Shown here: piece by piece, positions 1-19,009 of the stretch
How the letters are laid out: the number at the start of each line of letters is the position of its first letter
How positions within the stretch are numbered: position 1 is the stretch's first letter
Assembly: GCF_964340395.1 (NCBI RefSeq)
Contig: NC_135565.1
Location: 18,586,209 to 18,647,208 of the forward strand
Origin: Glandiceps talaboti
Lineage: Eukaryota > Hemichordata > Enteropneusta > Spengelidae
Length of the DNA: 61,000 nt
Reading direction: 5' to 3'
Translations under genes and position numbers: made by a program
Notes under the pieces: generated by a model
Seen by the model: the letters and a program-made list of their open reading frames with translations, nothing else
Database searches by the model: none
What the model was told of the DNA's origin: nothing

Positions 1-763
1 AACGACGACGACGAATTTGACGCCGTTAGACAGAATACGTTAGGTCGGTATGGTCGCCTGATAGTGACTGCGAAGGTTGGCGGTAACGTATTGAGAGAAA
101 ATACACTACATGAAGTCATGGTTGTTCACGACTTTGTTACGAAGATCAACATCACGGATGACGGGAAAGTGTACACATATGGAGATTTATGTGGTAAATG
201 GGACGGCACTTGCAATCAAAATGCTATACTTGATCTTTATAACTACAATGCCAGCACCGTCAACGACTTGAACGTAACGTTTCCATTGCACACTAGTTCG
301 ATAAGGCAGGATTTCATAGGTTCTGGACTCGGTGGCGTTACCTTGTACGACGATGAAGAAACAATCAAATCAGTCGACGCCATTCAGCTTTTTTACTTCC
401 TGAAAATAAACACCAATGCCAAGGAAAGGAGGAGCAAGGCTTGGGAGCTCAAGTTTTTGGACGAGATGGCTAAATATGATTCTGAAAACATTAATATTGC
501 ATATTTCACATCACAGACTCAAGAACTTGAACTTGCTGAGAGTAGTCTCAGCGTTATCCCCCTGTTTTCCATAACGTTCACCGTGTTGATCACATTCTCT
601 ATTATATGCTGTGTAATGGCTGACTGGGTACGTAGTAAACCATGGCTAGGTCAGCTTGGTGTACTGTCTGCAGGGTTGGCTGTCATCTCATCTCTTGGTT
701 TGTGTAGTTACTGTGGTCTACCATTCATCAATGTAGTCGCCTCTATGCCATTTCTGATTTTAG
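1..763 (+). CDS. ptchd3-like: PTCHD3-like A, 5' exon (truncated by window edge)
   Basis: Open from base 1 in frame 1 with no start needed; it begins inside the N-terminal extracellular region (NDDDEFDAVRQNTLGRYGR) and ends ATT TTA G before donor GTAAGT at 764. It encodes the first ectodomain and three to four helices of the sterol-sensing domain. The internal ATG at 64 is not the true start, because the reading frame and the homology to copy B continue upstream of it. Confidence 0.93.
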
Positions 764-2732
764 GTAAGTTCAGTTGAAGAATGCGTTAAACTCTAGTCCT
801 GCTTGCTAGACGGTGTATGGGACGCGATGCTGACTAACGTGGGAGAAGGGAGGGACATAAATCGAGTCCCGAATTACTCCGTCTGGAAGCAGGACTAGTT
901 AAAATTCTATTTTCGATAAAATATGAATGTAGTCTTCTCCATATATCAAACTATCTGTGATCGGTATAACATATATTCCCCTACTATAGATAAGCTGAAT
1001 AACCGATAATGGGTTCACTTTTTAGAAATACATGTAATATGCCATATTAAATGCTATGCACGTTGTGGTCGTTCATCACCTAGAGCATTGTGTATATAAA
1101 ACGAAGGACGATGGTCTGTACGTTTGACCTCGCCCTTTCGTGACCTCTGCATGTCATGTTATCGTCTTCACTGCCAAGCGTTGAAAATCATGCAGGTTGT
1201 ATTACGCTGAAGATTATTGAAGGAATATTTTGATTTCACTTTACAAACAAGAATATATTCTAGGATATCAGCCTAAATAAAGTAAAAATGCGCAAAAACT
1301 TTTAATTGAAACAAGAAATGTTGTCATTCAACCAACTTGGCGGGAAATTGCCTGATACTAAATGTCGTCAACCAAAAATTTCAGCAGTTATTTCTACAAC
1401 GATACTTGTCAGACACATTTCCGAGGTAGTCATATATAGCAAACAGGTAAGGCCTAAAAAAAGTGCATGGTTCCGATTATGCTTAATTTTAGAATAGGTG
1501 GGGTTGGTAGATAATTTTTCTCAAGTGTGAGTGTCTAGTTCAAGTAGTTATGTTTTCCGTTCTTTTCCGTATGGTCTCTGTGTTATTAGTTTCATACCAC
1601 CAGATGTACAGCCGCTACAGATTGGAAGAATAGTTTTATAATTTTTTTAAGTTGATGTCAGTTTCCGCATCCACTATTAACAATTTTCGCGATTATATTT
1701 ATTTTTCTCGAATACGTAAAACTAACTTTAAGGTCGGCAGTGAAAAACTAGGTAGGGTCGGGTAACCGGAACCAAACAATTTTGTTAGGCCTAGCATAAA
1801 AAAAAATCTCCAAAATCACAATCTAATAAAAATGAAGCTGATTTTGTGATGATGTCATGATAATTGTTTCAATACCATGCAGTGACATTAAATTAATTTG
1901 TGAATATTACCATATATTATTGAAATACTCAAATACACAACAAATCATGGAATGGTGATCATGATACTTCCATAGTAAAACTGAGATGTGAATGTGTATT
2001 GAATCTTGAAGATATAAAATTTCCGTGAGAGAAATGTGACGATCATATTATCATAATCTAGAAACCTGATCCATACCGCTAGCGTTCTTACACATCTAGT
2101 AAATCGCTACATGATTGTAGAGATGGTGTCGTAAAAGTACATGCATCTGAGTCGCATGGCGAAGATGTGTTATTTTTCATTACGTCAGAGGAAAACTATT
2201 GTGCTGCTTACAATGCATATGTCGTGATTCGACACTTCTGAATCTACATATAGTTCGAAGGTAATTGGTTAAGAAGGAGAAGTAACGAGTGTTGTACGAC
2301 AAACACAGAAGTGGGTATCATTTTATAATAAAAATAACATCAGTGTTTAAGTGTAGGATTTCTATTCAGGATATTATACATAGTTCATGCTTTAGGGCAA
2401 CTAGTCTTTCATTCAAAGCAGACATGCGCATGCTAAGGTACTGGTGTAACAAATTTGAGCTATGGTATGGCCTAAAACAATTGTTTGGTTCCGATTACCC
2501 AACCCCCACCTAGTTTTTTTTTACTGCCAACCATAAACATTTTTTACGAAATAAAATCGTGAAAATTGTGTGAAGTCTCGCGAGAAATAGTGGATGCGGA
2601 AACTGACATCGACCTAAAAAGACAATATAAAACTGCTCTTCCAGTCTGTAATGTTGTACATCTGATAGGAAGAAACCAGTAACACAGAAACCATTTGGGA
2701 AAACAACGGAAAACATAACTACCTGAACTAGA

Positions 2733-2768
<36 letters not shown>

Positions 2769-2981
2769 AAAAAATAGATATATTAAAAAATCTGCCTACC
2801 CCACCTATTCTAAAATTGAGCGTAATAGGAACCACACAATTTTTATTTTGGCCTAAATGAAAATTACAAATTAATGGCTTCCTACATGCAGAAGACGTTG
2901 AGGAAAACTTGCATTGTAGACATACATATTGATAATGTATTGCACTAACCCATTACCATATTAAGAGAATGGGATGGAGAC

Positions 2982-3074
<93 letters not shown>

Positions 3075-5540
3075 TCAAATTTAAAATCTGAATTAAATAA
3101 TTTAAACTACAATGAAAAATATTGTAAATGGTTTTCTTGCAATTAATTAATTAATTGTAGAGAAAACGAGACAAAGTCATACAAAGTACATTTCGACGTG
3201 ATCAATTTAAGACATGAGACTGTATAGCTTTGTACGATGAGTCATGTTTCAGTCAGTCAAAAAATAAGACTAAAAGCTGAATAAACGTAAACAAAACTCT
3301 TTCTTCAATCACAATCCTGTCGTGTTCAGCAATGAAAGCTAGCGAGTCAAACAACAATCTCACCTCGTCAAATGATCGGTGTTAGCAATAAATGTATGTG
3401 TAAAGTCTTCTGGCGAACACTCCCTTAGCTGAAAAAGAGAAAAGAAAAAATCGCAAAAATTAAACTGTGTTCAGTCTCCACTTATTTCTCCGTTCTGTGT
3501 AAACTGTACCAGTACATATTGGGATATTAAACAAAGTTTATTTCATTTTCTTCAATAGGTATCGGAGTAGACGATATGTTTATTATGATAGCAGCATGGC
3601 GAAGAACGTCCCCTCGGCTTAGTGTCGAACAACGTATGGGAGAGGCGTACTCAGAAGCCGCCATGTCAATCACTATCACCAGCATTACAGATTTCTTAGC
3701 TTTCGGTGTTGGCGCTATAACGTATTTTCCATCTGTCCGAATCTTCTGTATCTATACCGGCGTCGCTGTTTTATTCGACTACGCATATCAGATTACGTTC
3801 TTTGGTGCTTGTATGACGTTTATGGGCCGTCGTGAGGCCGCGAACAGACATTGTATGACGTGCATGAAGGTACGACCGAAGGAAGAGATTGAGTCGTCAG
3901 GGTATCGAATTTTCTGTGCTGGAGGGTCATCGGAGAAGACACCACCAAGTGAACACAGCGACCATGCTATAGCGAACTTTTTCAAGAATCACTACGGACC
4001 GTTCATTACAAAAATCCCTATGAAGATTGTTACGATTCTGTTATTTGCTGGTTACCTAGGAGTCGCTGTCTGGGGATGCTTACAACTCCAGGAGGGAATC
4101 CGATTAAAAAATCTCGCCAATGATGATTCATATGCAGTTGAATTTTATGACTTGGAAGACGAGTATTTTAAAGTTTACGGTCCGGCCGTTGCCATAGTTA
4201 TTGATGAAAAAATAGACTACTCAGATTCTAAAGTTCAAGACGAAATTGAGAAAATCACCCAAGATTTTGAGACGAATGACTATTTCCATGACAATTCTGA
4301 CGTCACTCAGTCATGGCTGAGAACGTTTCTGAAGTTCATGGCAGATAACAGTATGACATACACCGATGAAGAATCATTCATCTTAAACTTGAGGGATCAT
4401 TTTCTTCCTGCAGTAAATCCTTACAAGATCGACATCAATTTCAACAACGATAATACAAGCATTGAATCTTCGCGATTGTATGTCTTTTCTAAGGACATGA
4501 ACACAGCCAACCGAGAACGACAAATGATGATCGACGCCCGACGTATCGTTGAAAAATCTAACTTTACGATGTTTACCTTCCACCCAGCCTTCATATTCTA
4601 CGAACAATACATCGCCGTTCTTCCCAACACATTACAAAACATTGGTATCGCTGCTGCCGCTATGTTTTTAGTTTCTTTGATTTTAATTCCTCACCCAATC
4701 TGTTCGATTTACGTCACATTTGCCATAGCAACGATTTCGGTCGGTGTTGTCGGTTTTATGACATTATGGGATGTCCGATTAGACTCGATTTCTATGATAA
4801 ACATCATTATTTGTATTGGATTCAGTGTAGACTTCTCAGCACACATCACCTACGCTTTCGTCATCGCACCATATAAATCACGCAATCGTCGAGCAGTAGA
4901 TGCCCTGTATTCACTCGGTTGGCCGATATTGGAAGGAGCGCTGTCAACTATTCTAGGCGTTGTCATTCTATCAACTTCGGAGTCCTACATCTTTCGGACA
5001 TTTTTCAAAACCATGTTTCTGGTCATTCTTTTCGGGGCTGTCCACGGATTGTTATTTTTACCCGTGATTTTAACTCTAGTTGGCCCTTGCGGCACAGCGA
5101 AGGAGCCTGTAGAAGATGACACGAAAGTACCAATCACTGAAGACTTTAAACGCGAACGACCAATGAGTGCGTTCTATCACAGACCGGCTTCAGTTTTTGG
5201 TTTTGACAATCTGGGTTTAATGAACGGACATGCTGCAAACCCAACACTACAGCCAATCCCAGACGATGAAACAGAGGGCGAAAATCCGTTAATGACTCCC
5301 AGTATGAACACCTGGTTGACTGAAGTCTGTTCTCGCTACTGGAGAAATGGACGTCGTGCTGAACCACCACCAAATCCTCATTTAAACGGAACAGCTGGTA
5401 TTGGAAACACACGACCAGTGTCTGTAGAGTCTGAATTCAGTTCGCAGCTTCAGAGAAGGGCGACATCTGGGATAGTGATGCGACCTCTGCCAGGGCACAC
5501 CAGGATACCAGGAGATAGACCTATGAGTTATTTTCAATAG
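1..5540 (+). CDS. ptchd3-like: PTCHD3-like patched-domain membrane protein, copy A (5' partial, 2 exons visible)
   Basis: Exons 1-763 and 3559-5540 join through a phase-1 GT-AG intron to give 914 visible residues ending at TAG. Comparison with copy B (base 1 here equals base 39997) shows that only about 80 N-terminal codons, including the first membrane helix, lie off the left edge. Family signatures are the sterol-sensing/RND core: a membrane segment starting LSVIPLFSITFTVL, the intron-spanning GIGVDDMF motif whose two Asp form the RND-type proton relay, and GFSVDFSAH in the later helix bundle. PTCHD3-like proteins are 12-helix RND-superfamily membrane proteins, some implicated in sterol or lipid handling; substrate unknown here. 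The C-terminal tail (about 150 residues, Pro/Arg-rich, ending RPMSYFQ) is unlike copy B. Parts of both exons are almost identical to copy B at silent sites while others are diverged, pointing to gene conversion. Confidence 0.93.
1451..1791 (+). mobile_element. MITE-like element, copy 1 (in PTCHD3-like A intron)
   Basis: About 341 bp bounded by imperfect terminal inverted repeats: left end GGCCTAAAAAAAGTGCATGG continuing into TTCCGATTA, right end the reverse complement form with GGTTCCGGTTACCC and TTAGGCC. There is no coding capacity. A second copy in opposite orientation lies at 2469-2853. Non-autonomous DNA-transposon derivative is the best reading. Confidence 0.7.
2469..2853 (-). mobile_element. 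MITE-like element, copy 2 (inverted relative to copy 1)
   Basis: Reverse complement of the 1451-1791 element over nearly its whole length, with the same GGCCTAAAA...TTGTTTGGTTCCGATTACCC end. It differs mainly by an internal (CA)n run at 2736-2766. The two copies with about 680 bp between them can form a long intronic foldback. Confidence 0.7.
2979..3074. repeat. (GACA)n microsatellite
   Basis: About 23 near-perfect CAGA/GACA units in the PTCHD3-like A intron. Confidence 0.97.
3559..5540 (+). CDS. ptchd3-like: PTCHD3-like A, 3' exon
   Basis: Starts after acceptor TTCTTCAATAG and completes the Gly codon of GIGVDDM. It carries the rest of the sterol-sensing domain, the second ectodomain, the last six helices and the cytoplasmic tail, with TAG at 5538-5540. 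The 579 nt from 4277 to 4855 align without indels to 42566-43144 of copy B with only about 13 mismatches. Confidence 0.95.
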
Positions 5541-5797
5541 AATTGTCGTCAACTCTCATATGGCAGTCAATTAATCAAGTATCGTGAAAACACCGTTTTG
5601 GCATTGGCTAATTTCTCATTTACATAATCAAAAATTAAAATCTTTCATATTTTATTAAACATTGGGATGTTTATGAGTACTGACAAGAGAGGTGAAGCTA
5701 TTATAGGATAATAATATTTATTCCCAGAATTATGAAATTGTAAACTTATGTTATCCACCGTCTTACAAGTTTATGAAAACGAATACTAATGTTTCTG

Positions 5798-6066
5798 TTG
5801 TGTGTATGTATGTTTGTGTGTATGTATGTATAATGTATGTATGTATGTATGTATGTATGTATGTATGTATGTATGGATGGATGGATGGATGGATGGATGG
5901 ATGTATGTATGTATGTATGTATGTATGTATGTGTATGTATGTATGAATGTATGTATGTGTGTATGTATGTATGTATGTATGTATGTGTGTGTATGTATGT
6001 ATGTATGTATGTGTGTGTGTGTATGTATGTATGTATGTATGTATGTATGTATGTATGTGTGTGTGT
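5798..6066. repeat. (GTAT)n microsatellite with GGAT and GTGT variants
   Basis: About 270 bp of tetranucleotide repeat, mainly GTAT with a GGAT block at 5873-5900. It generates spurious YVCM-type ORFs on both strands. Confidence 0.98.
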
Positions 6067-6600
6067 ATTTTTGTGCTTGTTTTAGTTTAACATGATCATT
6101 ATTTTCAATCATATATCTATGATTAATATATCTCCATACTCAAGGTTATCCCTTTACTAAGTGTAAACGCAGAGATAACATTTATTCAGTAATCGGTTGT
6201 CATTTAACAAAGTTATGAAATTGCTTCAAATGTTATTTATTTTAGATGTTTGTACTTTTATAACGAAACATATCAGTATCACCAGAAAATTGGTCAAGAC
6301 TTTTACATGGATGTTGTAATAATTCACGTAGCACTGACAGGCATACAAACACGAACTTAACGTTACAATACAGGACAAGTTCATTACATCATGCACAAGC
6401 CATAAATATTGAATATATACCATGGTTGTTCTACGTCACGACAACACGCGTCAACGTCACAACAATCCGTGTCTGCGTCACTGGTTCTGCTGTGTTCAAA
6501 ATATGAGTCAAAACGTTCAGAATTGCAATTAATGTCTTCGATTTTGTTCCATATTACCGGCGCTGGTATAATTATGTTATTCTCCAACATTTTTCTTCAT

Positions 6601-6708
6601 TCAGCCAGAAAATACCTGTGACCTAATAAGGGCTTTGTCACTATTCGTCTCGTCTAGCGACTCGTAGTGACAAAGGCTCTTTAGGTTACTCGTATTTTCC
6701 TTGGCTGA
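6601..6708. repeat. Foldback (inverted-repeat) element, 108 bp
   Basis: The segment begins TCAGCC and ends GGCTGA. The left arm (TCAGCCAGAAAATACCTGTG, then CTAATAAGGGCTTTGTCACTA) pairs imperfectly with the right arm (TAGTGACAAAGGCTCTTTAG, then GTATTTTCCTTGGCTGA), leaving a short loop around 6650-6660. It is either a small MITE or a hairpin. Confidence 0.65.
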
Positions 6709-8039
6709 ACTTGACGTAGAACAAAATATTGTAAAATAACATCTAAATAATTTGTATGACATTCATTTCTTTGCTTTGATTGACATTTTATGTCATAAAC
6801 AGGAAATTAATGTAGGTGTACACGTTCAAGGAGGGTGATGAAGTGTAGTACACTTATAGTCAATCGTGATTGGTGGAATACGATCTTCACCAAAATTTGC
6901 CAAACGTCACCAACTTACACTAAAAGACTAACAAATTGTAAATGTAATTGTAAATATAACAAATTCATTGAATTTTGCATTAAATATAATATTTTGTTAC
7001 TGCACACTAGATGTACTGCTGTATTTGTGATAACTGAGAATCACGCCATATAACCACACAGACAGTTATAGCGTTGTCAACTTCACACAGATATGCCCAA
7101 TTCCAATCTGAGTAAAATGTGATGTAGTGCATACAGCTCGATTTCGTTACTTAACTCTAGTTTCTTCGTCTGTTGTCGTCTGTTTGAATTCTGTTGTACC
7201 GAGAGTGGGCGTCTCCTTCCTAGGGGCGGTGACATTGACCAAAACGTGGACATGTAATAGAGTGGACAATATTCAAGCAAAAACCGAGGGTAATTCTAAT
7301 AGTGAAGAAATGGCCACCCACTAACATAAGATTTTAATCAGATTGGCGACTGGCCCAAACCAACAAAATCGATCCCCAATCAATAGAATCTACAGACTTG
7401 AATGAGCTGATCTGCTTCACTGCATCTACAATTAAGATGAATATTTAACCCCTAGGTTATAGTGCCAATATTTCATTCGTCCAAACAATGAATATCTGGA
7501 ACCTATTTCAGTGGCTACGTCTACGTTAAAGGAGATTAAGTCATAGCAGTGGATATATATAATGTAAATAAAAGATTAGCTTACCCGCTTTATATAAAGT
7601 GTACGATGGCGTGCAAGCCTCCCACCACCGTCGTTAAATATTCCAATAAACGACTGCATATATTAGAATGTAAAATGTGATACTAACTCGATAGTCATTG
7701 TGTAATAAATCACTGTATGATTACGAAAATAACGTCTCAAGTTTGTCACGTGACCGCGAGTGCAACCTTTGAATCCTCGTCTTCTAGAGCCAAACAAAAA
7801 ATCTCTAATCAAATTTACTTAGTTGGTATGAAAAATGTCCTTTTTGTTGTGATTTATGCTACAATTGTCGTGGTTCTCACTTCGACATACTCACAGCCGT
7901 CCACTTTGCATCGATGAAGTTGCATGTAGTTTGCAGAATTCTGGATACATTCACATTCGTCAACTTTGTCACAGGAAAGCATATTTGACCGTAAAACCAA
8001 GATTTGCCAACGTTATTCTGACTAGTTTGCGTGTGAAAG

Positions 8040-16387
<8,348 letters not shown>

Positions 16388-16461
16388 GTTAAATCAAATA
16401 AGGAAACACTGCACACCAGAAGTTTAGTAACACCACATTAAAGTAGAACTTTCACGGTCCA

Positions 16462-16467
16462 AATAAA
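16462..16467 (+). promoter_or_regulatory. Polyadenylation signal AATAAA of the SLC17-like gene
   Basis: Canonical hexamer 75 bp after the stop codon; the 3' UTR would therefore be about 100 nt and end just before or within the adjacent CA-rich microsatellite. Confidence 0.6.
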
Positions 16468-16492
16468 GCTTTCAGATCAACTAATGTTTCGA

Positions 16493-16493
<1 letters not shown>

Positions 16494-16526
<33 letters not shown>

Positions 16527-16541
16527 ACATACACACATACA

Positions 16542-16577
<36 letters not shown>

Positions 16578-16703
16578 TTCACTCACATACATACATACAT
16601 ACATCCATACATACATACACACACACACACATACATACATACATACATACATACATACATACATACATACATACATACATACATACATACATACATACAT
16701 ACA
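16494..16703. repeat. (CA)n/(CATA)n compound microsatellite
   Basis: CA repeat changing into CATA units, 210 bp, directly after the SLC17-like polyadenylation signal. Confidence 0.98.
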
Positions 16704-19009
16704 ATACATAATATCAAGTCTAAGAAATTTTTCCCAGAGACTTTTTTAATGCAATTGATCGACTTTATATACCAAAAACAGGATGTACATTTTCAAAATA
16801 TCGGTTTGACTTTGTATAACAAATGCCATGGATATCATCCTTTCAAAGATCTTTATGTTTGGAATTTCAGCATACCCTTCTCATTATGTTAAAAATATAT
16901 TCAATTAGAGTTCAAACGCGTGTCGCCAATACATTTTATCTCAAATTTGTGTCTACAGAAAAAAGACTAAAATCCAAATGTACGAGAATGCAAACTCTGA
17001 TTTGATGAAAACTTAAGTTTTACAAATTCTGCGTTGTTGATTTTTAAAGGACTTATTCAGTTTCAACCATTGGTGTCGTTGCAGGGGTATTTCCAGCAAT
17101 GAAAAGAATAAAGTTGAAAGGCAGAGTTTCAATCCTGGGTCATTGCATTAGTGTTATCTTAATAAGGATTACACTGGGTCACTGTTTATTCTTTACCAGT
17201 TTTTTAGATAGCTCTGCCAAACAACCGTATTTCACATCTTGATATTAATCCTAATCCTAATCCTATGTGTGCCTTTAAATAATATCTTGAGACGATTATA
17301 GTGAATACATATACAACAATAAAGTAAAAAGCGTATTTGTGATGACATAGGTCCTACTATTTCCAAATTAACATTAGAAATGATAAATATACAAATTATG
17401 GAAAATGTAATGCTGTTTTGCATAGTTTAGGAATATGTAATTTCCAAAACGACTTCTCAAATTTACCACGTGGATTTAAAGTGGCCATATGGATGAGTAT
17501 TTGGTATTTATTTTGGATTTTTATTTGATAAAACAGCTTCACTATGTTTTTCTACTTGAAAGAATAATGTGAAATAACATATACCAAGTTCATGTTCGCA
17601 ACTCAATAAACTGCAAAACATTAAACAATGTGTAAAATGTTTGTTATTGTACGTACAATAACAAACTTTTTACACTTTTTGCATCTTTTTGCAATGTATT
17701 GAGTTATGAACACGGACTTGGTCAATGTTCTTTCATATTATTTTTTCAAGTAGAAAAACATAGTGAAGCTGTTTTATCAAATAAAAATCCAAAATAAATA
17801 CCAAATTCTCATCCATATCGTCGATTTAAACTAATGCGTAGTGGTAATATTTCGTATAATACACAAACGGCGAAGTTTGAAGTGAATTTTTTGGTTATGA
17901 TGAAGTAGGGTTTGGGTGCTTGACAAAAATGTATACAAATATTATTTTTGGCAGTTATAGTTTCAAATCTTTGGTCTTCATCTTTAAGCAGAGTAGATAA
18001 AATAAAAAGCCATTCTCGGTACCTGCAGTAGAATTCTACCACCTGTGTGTGGGTCGATTTCTTGGTATCCATAACAATTTCCACTCCACATGCTACTCAT
18101 GCATTAGTACAGGTTCGTGTGAAAAATGAGTCGACCTTTATGTTCTATTTTGACCCTAGAACATGAGGTAAAATGCTATTGCGGGTACCGAGAATTGGTG
18201 ACTTCTGCTATCAAGTGTTCCTCATAGTTACAGTGTTGGTGGCAAACTTTCATGTATGTCCGAAAATCACAAAAAGTCAGACCTTTTCCAAAGTAGCAGA
18301 TCTATTCATGAAGTACTTTCTGCGTTGCCTAGTCCCTGCAACCCTTTCGTGAAAAAGACTATATTTGTATCTGTACTTGATTAATTTGACATTCACTGAA
18401 GACTCCATCCAGTTCTCAATTATTGTTGTTTTTATCGACTAAAGGTTTAAATCAGCTAATACCTACTCTTCACAGAAAACTAAGATATATTGGCTATCAC
18501 TTCTTGTTATATACATAATAAAGAATTCGATTAGTCACATAAATATACACTTGTTTACATAATTTCACAATAGAATGTGGTGATTATATTTCAAAAGTAC
18601 TGCCAAAAATACATTGGTCTTATGTATGAGGATACATCTTGATATGTCATTGTTTTGAATACGATATAATTACCCAAATTCAACTATTAAGGAATTTCCA
18701 ACTGGATTACTGGAGTATTGGCAATGGAAATAGGTCGACATCTTCTGATTACATTCAACATATCTGTGTATTTTACAATTAGCTAAACATGTCAGCCATA
18801 CATTTATGATTGAGTGGTCCAGAGTTTTGTCTTTGATTGTAAAACAGTGGCAGTCATGTTATCTGAATTATTGTCATCCTTCAATCATCAAGAAATTGTA
18901 CTTTTGTCTGGTGGACATGCTTTTCCTAATGTTCTTAATATGATCTTACCCTGAAGATCATGGTCCTCATTGTTACGTTGACAGCATCATTTCCTTCTCC
19001 TCTGGTGAT
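16704..19009. other. Convergent intergenic region between SLC17-like (+) and PKS copy 1 (-)
   Basis: No supported exon. Contains the large foldback element at 17485-17820. The part next to 19009 is presumably the 3' UTR of PKS copy 1; I did not find a convincing AATAAA on the minus strand close to its stop. Confidence 0.6.
17485..17820. mobile_element. Palindromic foldback element, two ~168-bp arms
   Basis: Near-symmetric around the centre of TATTGTACGTACAATA (between 17652 and 17653). The left arm runs from CATATGGATGAG through GTATTTATTTTGGATTTTTA and CACTATGTTTTTCTACTTGA to the centre; the right arm is its reverse complement with scattered mismatches, ending CTCATCCATAT. There is no coding sequence. 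Single-arm relatives occur at 37098-37250 and 47443-47592, so this is a dispersed family. Confidence 0.85.

Larger units (their letters stand above)
5541..8039. other. Intergenic: 3' flank of PTCHD3-like A and 5' flank of the SLC17-type gene
   Basis: No exon with splice sites and a recognisable protein was found. ATTAAA-type polyadenylation candidates occur near 5634-5660, just beyond the PTCHD3-like stop. The stretch contains the (GTAT)n array and a 108-bp foldback (both listed separately). Small ORFs here lack recognisable motifs. Confidence 0.6.

Noticed and set aside
64-777. ATG at 64 as the start of PTCHD3-like A
   Set aside because: The frame and homology to copy B extend upstream to base 1; the true start is outside the window.
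2979-3074. CRISPR-like regular repeats
   Set aside because: Short uninterrupted tetranucleotides without spacers in an animal intron.
5786-6112. Long ORFs of YVCM/HTYI repeats on both strands (also at 10214-10870, 16452-16711 and 44745-45158)
   Set aside because: They are translations of (GTAT)n and (CATA)n microsatellites, open in several frames at once.
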